The translations under genes were made by a program, and so were the position numbers. Of a stretch of 64,000 bases of DNA, positions 39,990 to 47,544 are shown piece after piece. Location of the stretch: positions 36,609-100,608 of the forward strand of contig CALUHR010000002.1 of assembly GCA_944320495.1 (NCBI GenBank). Direction: 5' to 3'. Within the stretch, counting starts at the first letter, position 1. Each line of letters opens with the position of its first letter. The notes below the pieces were generated by a model, which had not been told where the DNA came from, made no database searches, and was given only the letters and a program-made list of their open reading frames with translations. This stretch comes from Candidatus Methanomethylophilaceae archaeon (GTDB lineage Archaea; Thermoplasmatota; Thermoplasmata; Methanomassiliicoccales; Methanomethylophilaceae).

Positions 39990-41423
39990 TCACATGTACT
40001 CGGGGCAGGGGTACCTCAGATGTCCGAGGATGCTCCCCTCCCACTGCTCGAGCTTGCCGGGGTTGAGGATGTTCTCCGGGTCCATGGCCTTCTTGATGGC
40101 CCTGATTGAGGACAGCTCGGAGGCCCTCTCCTTCTGGAAGTTCGGAGCCTTTGAGATGCCCACGCCGTGCTCGCCGGTGACGGTGCCGCCGAGCTCGATG
40201 CAAACATCGAAGATCTCGTCGACGGCCTTGACGCCGCGGTCCCACTCGTCCTTGTCGGTGGGGTCGATGACCATCTTGGTGTGCAGGTTGCCGTCGGACG
40301 CATGGCCGTAGGTGGCGATGGTGACGTTGTACCTCTCGGCAATCTCCTGGAATGCCTTGACGGCCTTCGGGACCTGGGAGACGGACACGCCCATGTCGTC
40401 GGCGAGGGAGACGGAGGAGCATCCGGGCTTCAGCGCGGAGAGCGAGGTCATGACGGACTTGCGCGCATCGGTCCACTTGGCGATGAGGTCCTTGTCCTTG
40501 GTGGGGATGACCTCGATGGCGCCGAGGCCCTTGGCGATCTCCGCCACGATGGCGATGTCCCTGTCGACGACCTCGTCGGTCTCGCCGTCGCACTCGACGA
40601 TGCACAGGGCGCCGCAGTCCGGCAGGGGGTTGCCCCTGGCCTTGTTCACGGCGTTGATGCTGACGCTGTCCATGAGCTCGCAGGAGGCAGGGATCAGAGG
40701 TTTGGCGATGATCGCGGAGATGCACTCGCCGGCCTTCTCTACGTCGGCGAAGCAACAGAGGCAGGAAGCGGACTTCTTGGGCTTGGTGGTCAGCTTGAGG
40801 GTGACCTCGGTGATGACGCCCAGGGTTCCCTCGGACCCGCACATCAGGCGGGCGAGCTGGTAGCCGGAGGAGTCCTTGATGGTCCTGGTCCCGCAGCGGA
40901 CGATCTCCCCGTCGGCCTTGACGAAGGTCAGGCCCATGACGAAGTCCCTAGTGGCGCCGTACTTGACGGCGCGCATGCCGGACGCATTGTTGGCGACCAT
41001 ACCGCCGATCTGGCACGCCTCGGCGGAACCAGGGGACGGGGGGAAGAAGAACCCGTACTTGGCCAGCTCCTCGTTGAGGTCGTTGTACACGACGCCGGCC
41101 TCCACGTCGACCCACAGGTCGGCAACGCTGACCTTCTTGACGTGGTTCATCCTCTGCATGGCCATGACGATGCCGCCCTTGATGGGGACGGCGGACCCGC
41201 AGAGACCGGTGCCCGCTCCGCGGGGGGTCACCGGGATCTTGTTCGCGTAGGCGATCTTCATGATCTCCGAGACCTGCTCGGTGGTGCGTGGCTGGACCAC
41301 TATGTCTGGGGTCCTGTGGAAGATTGAAGCGTCGAATCCGTACGTGTACAGGACTGCGGGCTCGACGGAGTATCCGTCCTTGCCCACTACGGCCTCTATC
41401 TGGTCGATGATCTTCTGGTCCAT
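39990..41423 (-). CDS. GlcD-type FAD-linked oxidase (D-lactate/glycolate dehydrogenase family)
   Basis: FAD-binding 2-hydroxyacid dehydrogenase of 477 residues. The FAD_binding_4 domain contains VTPRGAGTGLCGSAVP (about residues 64-79) and PPSPGSAEACQIGGMVANNASG; the C-terminal oxidase domain has GHASDGNLHTKM and GGTVTGEHGVG. No Fe-S domain is fused. In Methanomassiliicoccales GlcD-like proteins have been proposed as partners of HdrD-like reductases, but no hdrD is adjacent here, so oxidation of D-lactate or a similar acid is the simplest reading. A TATA-like tattatat lies about 40 bases upstream on the minus strand. Confidence 0.9.
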   Translation of the reverse strand: MDQKIIDQIEAVVGKDGYSVEPAVLYTYGFDASIFHRTPDIVVQPRTTEQVSEIMKIAYANKIPVTPRGAGTGLCGSAVPIKGGIVMAMQRMNHVKKVSVADLWVDVEAGVVYNDLNEELAKYGFFFPPSPGSAEACQIGGMVANNASGMRAVKYGATRDFVMGLTFVKADGEIVRCGTRTIKDSSGYQLARLMCGSEGTLGVITEVTLKLTTKPKKSASCLCCFADVEKAGECISAIIAKPLIPASCELMDSVSINAVNKARGNPLPDCGALCIVECDGETDEVVDRDIAIVAEIAKGLGAIEVIPTKDKDLIAKWTDARKSVMTSLSALKPGCSSVSLADDMGVSVSQVPKAVKAFQEIAERYNVTIATYGHASDGNLHTKMVIDPTDKDEWDRGVKAVDEIFDVCIELGGTVTGEHGVGISKAPNFQKERASELSSIRAIKKAMDPENILNPGKLEQWEGSILGHLRYPCPEYM

Positions 41424-41527
41424 GATCGTACCTCTAATGCTGCGGCGATGCCCGCGCGCGATATAATAGGTTGTGCGGTGCGTCGACCGATTCAACGACG
41501 CTTCACGTACGGGATGGTTTGGAGGGA

Positions 41528-41544
41528 GCGGGCTGAGCGCCCGC
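41528..41544 (-). terminator. Hairpin after the HyuA-like gene
   Basis: GCGGGC/GCCCGC stem with a 5-base loop, nine bases beyond the stop of the leftward gene at 41553. Confidence 0.45.
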
Positions 41545-41552
41545 CCCCTTTG

Positions 41553-43616
41553 TCAGAACTGCTTCGGCCTGCCGGAGGCGGTGACCCTGAGGATCGCCTC
41601 ATCCATGTCATACATCGAGATGGACTCGGCGTACCTGTGACGATCGACGTCGACCGTGACCTCCGCATCGTCCACGTAGCTCCTCCTGGCCTCGTTCAGC
41701 ACGTACTCCCTGGCCTTCGCCTCCTGGTCGGCGATGGCCTCCTCGATCGATGTGTACGTGAACATCCCCATCTTGGAGAAGGCCTGGTACTGTCCGAATC
41801 CCCTGACCTCGAACTTGCTCCCGTGACCGGGGAGCGGGGCCATCCTGTTGCCATTCTTGTCGAAGCTCGTGCTCTCGCCGGATGCCCCGAACTGCGGGCG
41901 TATCAGCACCTCCAGGGTCTCGGAGACCATAGATGTGATCGCTCCGATGGCGTTGCCCACGTCGGAATCGCAGTCTATGACCACGTCCGTCCCGAAGATG
42001 TCGGCCATCCACCTGATGTAGACGCCGGACGGGGCGCCTATGCCGATGATCGGCCTGTCTATCTTGAATGAACATCCCAGGACCCTGTCCGACCTCCCCC
42101 TGATGGCGGACATGACGAGCTCCCTGCCCGTCTCCCCGAACTCCACGTCACCAAGTCCCTCGGACATGAGGGCGTCCACCAGTTCGAGTGCCAGCTTCTC
42201 CCTTATACACCTCTTGGCGTCCTCCACGAACTCCTTGGGGGTCATCCCGCAGATGGAGGCCATGTACTCCACCGCGGACAGGGAGACATCCGCGTCGAAC
42301 CTCTCGTAAGAGCCGTCAGCATGGAGGATGTCGGTGGGCGTCAGCCCGATCCTCTGCAGATACCCCATGTCCTCCAGCATAGGGATGTCGAACGCAGTCT
42401 CCTTGCGACCTGTCTCCATGCATATAGCTGTCATGGTCTTCGGAAACTCGGATACGGAGCGGAGGAGCTCCATGTTGACCTCCCCGACGAACGATGGGTC
42501 CCGGGGCATCTTGATGGTGCGGAGAAACTCAATCCTGAACACCGTCGACTGTCCCTGGGCCTTGACCCTGCTCTTCCCGACGCGGAATCCCTTGATCAGA
42601 TCGAAGTACCTCTTGACGTTGGGCCACTTGACGGCCGCGACACACACGGGCAGGACGCGTAGCGAGGTCAGCTGGATCGCGCCCTCGCTCACTATGATGC
42701 GACTGTCGCCGCCGATCCCAGATGTGGCAATTTGGGCGGCCATGACCCTGGTGCGCTTACCACCGATGACAGCACCCTCTGGCTCCAGATGAGGACGTCC
42801 ATTCCTGAGGATGCCTATGTCCGTGGTGGTGCCGCCCATGTCCATGACGACCGCGTCCTTGAGACCCGTGAGATGCACCGCGCCCATGAGGCTGGCCGCA
42901 GGACCGGAGAGGATCGTCTCCACCGGGCGCTCGCGAGCCACGTCCTTGCCCATCAGAGTGCCGTCCCCGCGGAAGATCATGAGCGGGGCGCGGATGCCCC
43001 TGGCCCCCATGACAGCCTCCATCGAGGCTATCAGCTCATCGATTACGGGTATCAGACGGCTGTTCATCACGCATGTCGTGGTGCGCTCCACGAATCCCAG
43101 GCTGGATGTGAGCTCGTAGCCGCAGACCACGGGGACACCGAGGCGCTCCCTGGCCAGCTCCCTCACGCGTATCTCGTGCTCGGGGTTGCGGACCGAGAGC
43201 AGGCCCGACACGGCGAGACCCTCGATCTTGCCCTTGACGCTGTCCATGAACCTGATGGCGGCCTCCTCGTCTAGGGGGACGTCCTCGTCACCGGCCAGGT
43301 TGTGGCTACCGGCAATCTTCACCGAGTAGTCAGCCCCGGCCTTCATGTCGTAGTCGCCACCGATGCAGATGAGCCCGACCCTGCACCCCTTGCCCTCGAC
43401 GACGGAGTTCGTCGCCAGCGTGGAGGACAGCGCCACCATCTCCACCGCATCCACATGGGCCGGGTTCAGGGCATCGATTGCCCCCCTGATGCCTATGCTC
43501 AGGTCGTCGCGAGTGGTCATGCTCTTGGCCTTGTCCAGGACCTCGCCTGTGTTCATGTCCATAATCACCGCGTCAGTGTACGTTCCGCCCGTGTCTATTC
43601 CCAAACCCAATCTCAT
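41553..43616 (-). CDS. Hydantoinase/oxoprolinase-family ATPase, HyuA-like
   Basis: A 687-residue member of the HyuA (N-methylhydantoinase A / oxoprolinase alpha) family with the sugar-kinase-like ATPase fold. Residues 1-15 (MRLGLGIDTGGTYTD) form the first phosphate loop and DAVVMDMGGTTTDIGIL (about residues 257-273) the second. No HyuB partner gene is adjacent, which is unusual for ATP-dependent hydantoinases; stand-alone HyuA-like ATPases occur in methanogens with unknown roles. It is followed by the GlcD-type gene on the same strand after a hairpin. Confidence 0.87.
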   Translation of the reverse strand: MRLGLGIDTGGTYTDAVIMDMNTGEVLDKAKSMTTRDDLSIGIRGAIDALNPAHVDAVEMVALSSTLATNSVVEGKGCRVGLICIGGDYDMKAGADYSVKIAGSHNLAGDEDVPLDEEAAIRFMDSVKGKIEGLAVSGLLSVRNPEHEIRVRELARERLGVPVVCGYELTSSLGFVERTTTCVMNSRLIPVIDELIASMEAVMGARGIRAPLMIFRGDGTLMGKDVARERPVETILSGPAASLMGAVHLTGLKDAVVMDMGGTTTDIGILRNGRPHLEPEGAVIGGKRTRVMAAQIATSGIGGDSRIIVSEGAIQLTSLRVLPVCVAAVKWPNVKRYFDLIKGFRVGKSRVKAQGQSTVFRIEFLRTIKMPRDPSFVGEVNMELLRSVSEFPKTMTAICMETGRKETAFDIPMLEDMGYLQRIGLTPTDILHADGSYERFDADVSLSAVEYMASICGMTPKEFVEDAKRCIREKLALELVDALMSEGLGDVEFGETGRELVMSAIRGRSDRVLGCSFKIDRPIIGIGAPSGVYIRWMADIFGTDVVIDCDSDVGNAIGAITSMVSETLEVLIRPQFGASGESTSFDKNGNRMAPLPGHGSKFEVRGFGQYQAFSKMGMFTYTSIEEAIADQEAKAREYVLNEARRSYVDDAEVTVDVDRHRYAESISMYDMDEAILRVTASGRPKQF

Positions 43617-43729
43617 TAGACCGCTCCCGGTATGTCTGGCCGCGTATCCCGTTGAACAATAATTATAAGGTGTGCCTACAGCCAGTCGCCCGACGCCACC
43701 TTTAATAAGTGGACGCTCTGCCCTGGCTC

Positions 43730-44356
43730 ATGAAATCCGTCATTGTTCTGCTCGGACCCCCGGGATCCGGGAAGGGTACCCAGGGAGAGATGCTCAGCGA
43801 GAAGCTCGGATACGTCAGGCTGTCCACCGGCGACATGCTCCGCGAGGCCGTCAGGAACGGCACCGAGCTCGGGAAGAAGGCCAAGACCTACATGGACTCG
43901 GGCGCCCTCGTCCCCAACGACCTGATCATCGGCCTCATGAAGGAGAAGATCGCCCAGGCTGAGGGGGGCGTCATCCTCGACGGATTCCCCAGAACCGTCG
44001 AGCAGGCCGACGCTCTCGACCAGCAGCTGCAGGTCGACCTGGCACTGAACCTGGACGTCCCCGACGAGGAGCTCATCAACAGACTCACCAAGAGGCGCTC
44101 CTGCCCCGACTGCAACGCCGTCTACCACCTGATCTACAACCCTCCGAAGACCGAGAGCGTCTGCGACAAGTGCGGCGCCAAGCTCTACCAGAGGGACGAC
44201 GACAAGGAGGAGACCGTCGCCAACAGGCTCAAGGTCTACCGCGAGAACACCATGCCCCTCATCGGATACTACGAGAAGAAGGGCGTCCTCGTGACCATCA
44301 AGGGCGTCGGAAGCATCGACGACATCTACGCCCAGGTCGAGAAGGCCGTCCAGTGA
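43730..44356 (+). CDS. adk: Adenylate kinase, zinc-LID type
   Basis: Converts AMP and ATP to two ADP. The 208-residue enzyme has GPPGSGKGTQ (residues 9-18), the AMP-binding DGFPRTVEQAD, and a long LID domain with a zinc ribbon (CPDC about residue 125, CDKC about residue 145). It is the bacterial-like form, not the short archaeal AdkA. A TATA box (ctttaataag) lies about 25 bases before the ATG at 43730, implying a leaderless transcript. In many Euryarchaeota adk lies beside secY in the spc operon; here it stands alone. Confidence 0.95.
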   Translation: MKSVIVLLGPPGSGKGTQGEMLSEKLGYVRLSTGDMLREAVRNGTELGKKAKTYMDSGALVPNDLIIGLMKEKIAQAEGGVILDGFPRTVEQADALDQQLQVDLALNLDVPDEELINRLTKRRSCPDCNAVYHLIYNPPKTESVCDKCGAKLYQRDDDKEETVANRLKVYRENTMPLIGYYEKKGVLVTIKGVGSIDDIYAQVEKAVQ

Positions 44357-44364
44357 TTCCACCC

Positions 44365-44385
44365 GGGGCGGGTCCGTCCCGCCCC
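44365..44385 (+). terminator. Hairpin terminator after adk
   Basis: Perfect 8-bp stem GGGGCGGG/CCCGCCCC with a 5-base loop, eight bases after the stop, followed by the T-rich ttcttctttctg. The rest of the gap to 44541 shows only the tRNA-Gln promoter region (cctttaag near 44508). Confidence 0.6.
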
Positions 44386-44541
44386 GCAAACACCTTCTTC
44401 TTTCTGTCCGTTCCGCTTCGAGATCGCCCCACGGACCTCGGGAACGGGATTGCCGACATGTTTCTACGCCCTCCGTAGATGACCGGCATCCCGGAGCACA
44501 AAGGATACCTTTAAGAAGGATAAGTAAATCGGGGATTCAAC

Positions 44542-44614
44542 AGCCTCGTAGTGTAGCGGTCAATCATGCGGGACTCTGGATCCTGCGACCTCAGTTCGAA
44601 TCTGAGCGAGGCTA
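44542..44614 (+). tRNA. tRNA-Gln (CTG)
   Basis: 73 bases with acceptor AGCCTCG/CGAGGCT, anticodon stem CGGGA/TCCTG with loop CTCTGGA giving anticodon CTG, T-arm CTCAGTTCGAATCTGAG, discriminator A. It is followed by CCA at 44615-44617, so this tRNA may have its CCA end encoded, unlike the other tRNAs here. Confidence 0.94.
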
Positions 44615-44748
44615 CCATTTCCTTCTCCAACACATACTCCGACAGCATCCGCTCCGCCTGCCCTGGGACGGTTCCCCACGTCGGGCCAGCATCCTCGGAG
44701 ACACCCATAATATACTGTCTGCCCCATCGTCCGTCTAAGAGGTTTATC

Positions 44749-45906
44749 ATGATAGACAGAGACGTTGTTCTCGGCAACCTTGAGAAATACGATCTCAAGG
44801 ACGCCAAGATCGGGGTCCTCGCCTCCCACTCCGCCCTCGACACCTGCGAGGGTGCCGTGACGGAGGGATTCAGGACCGTGGCCGTCTGCCAGAAGGGCAG
44901 GGACGCCTCCTTCTCCAGGTACTTCAGGGCCCAGAGGGACGCCTCCGGGAACCTGGTCCGCGGAGTGGTCGACGACGCCCTGATGCTGGACAAGTTCGAC
45001 CAGATTCTGCAGCCGGAGATCCAGAACGACATCATGGCCAGGAACGCACTCTTCGTCCCCAACCGCTCGTTCACGTCCTACTGCAGCATCGACGCCGTGG
45101 AGGACGACTTCGCCGTCCCGATGGTTGGCAGCAGGAACCTGCTCCGCTCCGAGGAGCGCGGCGGGGACCGCGACTACTACTGGCTCCTCGAGCAGGCCGG
45201 CATGCCCTACCCCAAGAAGGTCGACAAGCCGGAGGACATCGACGGGCTCACGATCATCAAGGTCCACCACAAGGTCAAGAAGCTCGAGAGGGGATTCTTC
45301 ACCGCCAAGGACTACGACCAGTTCGTCCAGAAGTCCCAGGAGCTCATCGCCCAGAACGTCCTCGAACCGGACTTCCTGCAGCACGCCAGGATGGAGAAGT
45401 ACATCATCGGACCCGTGTTCAACCTGGACTTCTTCTACAACCCGCTCGAGGAGAAGGGCGAGAGGGTGGAGCTCCTCGGAATCGACTGGAGGTTCGAGAG
45501 CTCCCTCGACGGCTACGTCAGGCTCCCTGCCAAGCAGCAGGTCGAGCTGGAGGAGGACGGCATCATCCCGGAGTACACCGTCTGCGGACACAACTCCGCC
45601 ACCATGAGGGAGTCCCTCCTGGACAAGGCGTTCGAGCTCGCGGAGAAGTACGTCGCTGCCACCAAGAAGTTCTACGACCCCGGCATCATCGGACCGTTCT
45701 GCCTGCAGACCTGCGTTGACAAGGACCTGCACTTCCACATCTATGATGTCGCGCCCCGCATCGGCGGAGGCACCAACGTGCACATGTCCGTCGGACACCC
45801 GTACGGCAACACCCTCTGGAGGACCAACATGTCCTCCGGCAGGAGGCTCGCCAAGATGGTCCGCGAGGCCATAGAGCAGGAGCGCACGGACGAGATCGTC
45901 ACATGA
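44749..45906 (+). CDS. purP: Formate-dependent FAICAR synthetase (PurP)
   Basis: Archaeal purine enzyme converting AICAR, formate and ATP to FAICAR. The 385-residue ATP-grasp protein begins with an N-terminal DUF1246 domain (GVLASHSALDTCEGAVTEGF, about residues 22-41), then the ATP-grasp domain with VHHKVKKLERGFF and EKYIIGPVFNLDFFYNP, ending with the metal/substrate site RIGGGTNVHM. The ATG at 44749 has GAGGT seven bases upstream and a TATA-like ataatata about 40 bases upstream. It overlaps the next gene by four bases. Confidence 0.95.
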   Translation: MIDRDVVLGNLEKYDLKDAKIGVLASHSALDTCEGAVTEGFRTVAVCQKGRDASFSRYFRAQRDASGNLVRGVVDDALMLDKFDQILQPEIQNDIMARNALFVPNRSFTSYCSIDAVEDDFAVPMVGSRNLLRSEERGGDRDYYWLLEQAGMPYPKKVDKPEDIDGLTIIKVHHKVKKLERGFFTAKDYDQFVQKSQELIAQNVLEPDFLQHARMEKYIIGPVFNLDFFYNPLEEKGERVELLGIDWRFESSLDGYVRLPAKQQVELEEDGIIPEYTVCGHNSATMRESLLDKAFELAEKYVAATKKFYDPGIIGPFCLQTCVDKDLHFHIYDVAPRIGGGTNVHMSVGHPYGNTLWRTNMSSGRRLAKMVREAIEQERTDEIVT

Positions 45907-46706
45907 GTGGTAGCATGAAATCGTCAAGGATTGCGGTCCTGGCCGTCGTCCTCCTCGCCCTGACCATCGTGCCCTTCGTCTCGGACGACACGGACGCCAT
46001 GGCGGTCATCAACAACGGCGATGGACAGGTCAGCTGGGACTTCGACAACATGGACGGGGGCTACATCAGGTTCTCCGTGAACAACCTGGACGGATCGTTC
46101 ACCATGGACGTGACCGTGTACGAGGGCGACAACCCCGTGGCCACCCTCACGGGCGTCCGCGTGGCGGCCAACTCCGTCACCGAGGTCACCGTCGACATGC
46201 CCGACTTCAAATCCGTCGGCAGCCACCTGCTCCGCGTCGAATGCACCCCCGTGGGACAGTTCGAGGGGTCTAGCGAGTTCAACCTCCAGGTCGAGGTCTC
46301 CAAGAACCTCCTCTCCAACTGGGTGACCTATGCGGTCATCGCCGTCGTGGTCATCGTCATCGCGATTTTCGCCTACCTGAAGATCCGCGACACGCCCAAG
46401 AACAAGCCCGAGATGACCTTCGAGGAGCTCGAGGCCCAGAGGAAGGCCGACATGGCCGAGAAGGCTGAGAAGAAGCAGAAGAAGGAGAAGCCTGCCGCCA
46501 AGACCACCGAGAGGAGGAAGTACACCGGCGGCGAGAGGAAGGCCGAATCCTCCGAGCCCGCGAAGGCGAAGGAGGAGAAGCCCAAGATGACCTTCGAGGA
46601 GCTCGAGGCACAGAAGAAGGCCCAGAAGGCCGAGAAGAAGTCCACCGGCCTCACCGAGAGGGAAAGATACCTCGCGGAGAAGAGGAAGAAGAACAAGGAA
46701 GAGTGA
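45903..46706 (+). CDS. Signal-peptide, membrane-anchored protein with charged repeat tail
   Basis: A 267-residue type I membrane protein of unknown function: N-terminal signal peptide (about residues 5-33), extracytoplasmic beta-rich domain (about residues 36-135, CARDB/BsuPI-like pattern with GSHLLRVECTP), one transmembrane helix (about residues 142-161), then a strongly charged K/E-rich cytoplasmic tail. The tail contains two copies of a 20-residue-like unit, KPEMTFEELEAQRKADMAEK and KPKMTFEELEAQKKAQKAEK. It overlaps purP by four bases, yet a functional link is not obvious; the gene may connect the envelope with a cytosolic partner. Confidence 0.8.
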   Translation: MSGSMKSSRIAVLAVVLLALTIVPFVSDDTDAMAVINNGDGQVSWDFDNMDGGYIRFSVNNLDGSFTMDVTVYEGDNPVATLTGVRVAANSVTEVTVDMPDFKSVGSHLLRVECTPVGQFEGSSEFNLQVEVSKNLLSNWVTYAVIAVVVIVIAIFAYLKIRDTPKNKPEMTFEELEAQRKADMAEKAEKKQKKEKPAAKTTERRKYTGGERKAESSEPAKAKEEKPKMTFEELEAQKKAQKAEKKSTGLTERERYLAEKRKKNKEE

Positions 46707-46720
46707 TCGAAACCCCTTAC

Positions 46721-46747
46721 CGGCCCCTCCGTCTTCTGGAGGGGCCG
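46721..46747. terminator. Bidirectional terminator hairpin between convergent genes
   Basis: Perfect 10-bp stem CGGCCCCTCC/GGAGGGGCCG with a 7-base loop, 14 bases after the stop at 46706 and five bases beyond the stop at 46752 on the other strand. Its position supports the small minus-strand gene. Confidence 0.65.
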
Positions 46748-46751
46748 AGAC

Positions 46752-46937
46752 TCACATCAGCGCGGCCATCATCGATGTCACAGTCAGCACGATGACCGCG
46801 AGTATCGGCGCATTCGTCATCAGGGCGTTCTCGAGAGCGTACGACCCGGACCTCTCCGCGACACTGCTGGCGGAACGGGACCCCTCGTCACGGTATGACG
46901 AGTGCGCATCCTGGATTCGTGCATGGTTCATCGTCAC
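46752..46937 (-). CDS. Small single-pass membrane protein, unknown function
   Basis: A 61-codon gene with a polar N-terminal 40 residues and one hydrophobic C-terminal helix (APILAVIVLTVTSMMAAL). The GTG start at 46937 shares four bases (GTGA) with the stop of the GNAT gene, and an ATG two codons later is an alternative. Translational coupling to the acetyltransferase and a bidirectional terminator immediately after the stop support a real gene, but I know no homologue. Confidence 0.5.
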   Translation of the reverse strand: MTMNHARIQDAHSSYRDEGSRSASSVAERSGSYALENALMTNAPILAVIVLTVTSMMAALM

Positions 46938-47542
46938 TGCCGATGACCCCCTTGATCCCGTCTCACCATGCTAGATGTGACGGAAGTCCAGGCCATGGCG
47001 CATCCGTAGGATCGATGCGAGAAGAGGGTTTGGAGAGTCGCCCCTCGAAGTCTCAGCTTGGGGTCCCTGAGGTCCAGGAGCGCGACCTCGCGCCTGTCCA
47101 TGAAGAAGCCCAGGTCCTTGAACATCAGGATGGACGCCTTGTTGTCCGGCTGGATCATCGCGTGCGCCACCGCGGCGCCCTGCTCCCTTCCGAGACGGAC
47201 GCACTCCCGCAGGAGCCTGATGCCGATCATGTTCCTGCGGAAGTACGGATGCACGCCCATGTTCTCGATCCAGAGGAGATTGTCCTCGTCGCAGATGTGA
47301 TGGAGCATCTGGGCGAAGATGAAGCCGACGATCTCGTCGTCCTCCACCGCGACGAGGCTGAGCCCGCTCTCCAGGTACGCCTTGAAGTGGTTCCTGCTGC
47401 TGGCGCCGAGGTTGTCCTTCCAGTCCTGCGGGAGGTCCTCCCACCGGTTCTCAAGGGTCTCGGCGAAGTACTCGCGTATGCACGAGAGCTCCAGCTCGCG
47501 GACCTTCTCGATGTCGCGGACCTTCAGCGGGCGGATCTCCAT
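46934..47542 (-). CDS. GNAT-family N-acetyltransferase (RimI-like)
   Basis: A 202-residue acetyl-CoA-dependent acyltransferase beginning MEIRPLKVRDIEKVRELE. Motif A with the pyrophosphate-binding loop is seen as VHPYFRRNMIGIRLLRECV (about residues 94-112), followed by motif B around MFKDLGFFMDRREVALLDL. The last 35 residues are not family-like. I start at the ATG at 47542, two bases after the argS stop, so it is co-transcribed with argS and aRF1; N-terminal or ribosomal-protein acetylation would suit that context but is not shown. Confidence 0.85.
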   Translation of the reverse strand: MEIRPLKVRDIEKVRELELSCIREYFAETLENRWEDLPQDWKDNLGASSRNHFKAYLESGLSLVAVEDDEIVGFIFAQMLHHICDEDNLLWIENMGVHPYFRRNMIGIRLLRECVRLGREQGAAVAHAMIQPDNKASILMFKDLGFFMDRREVALLDLRDPKLRLRGATLQTLFSHRSYGCAMAWTSVTSSMVRRDQGGHRQ

Positions 47543-47544
47543 GC

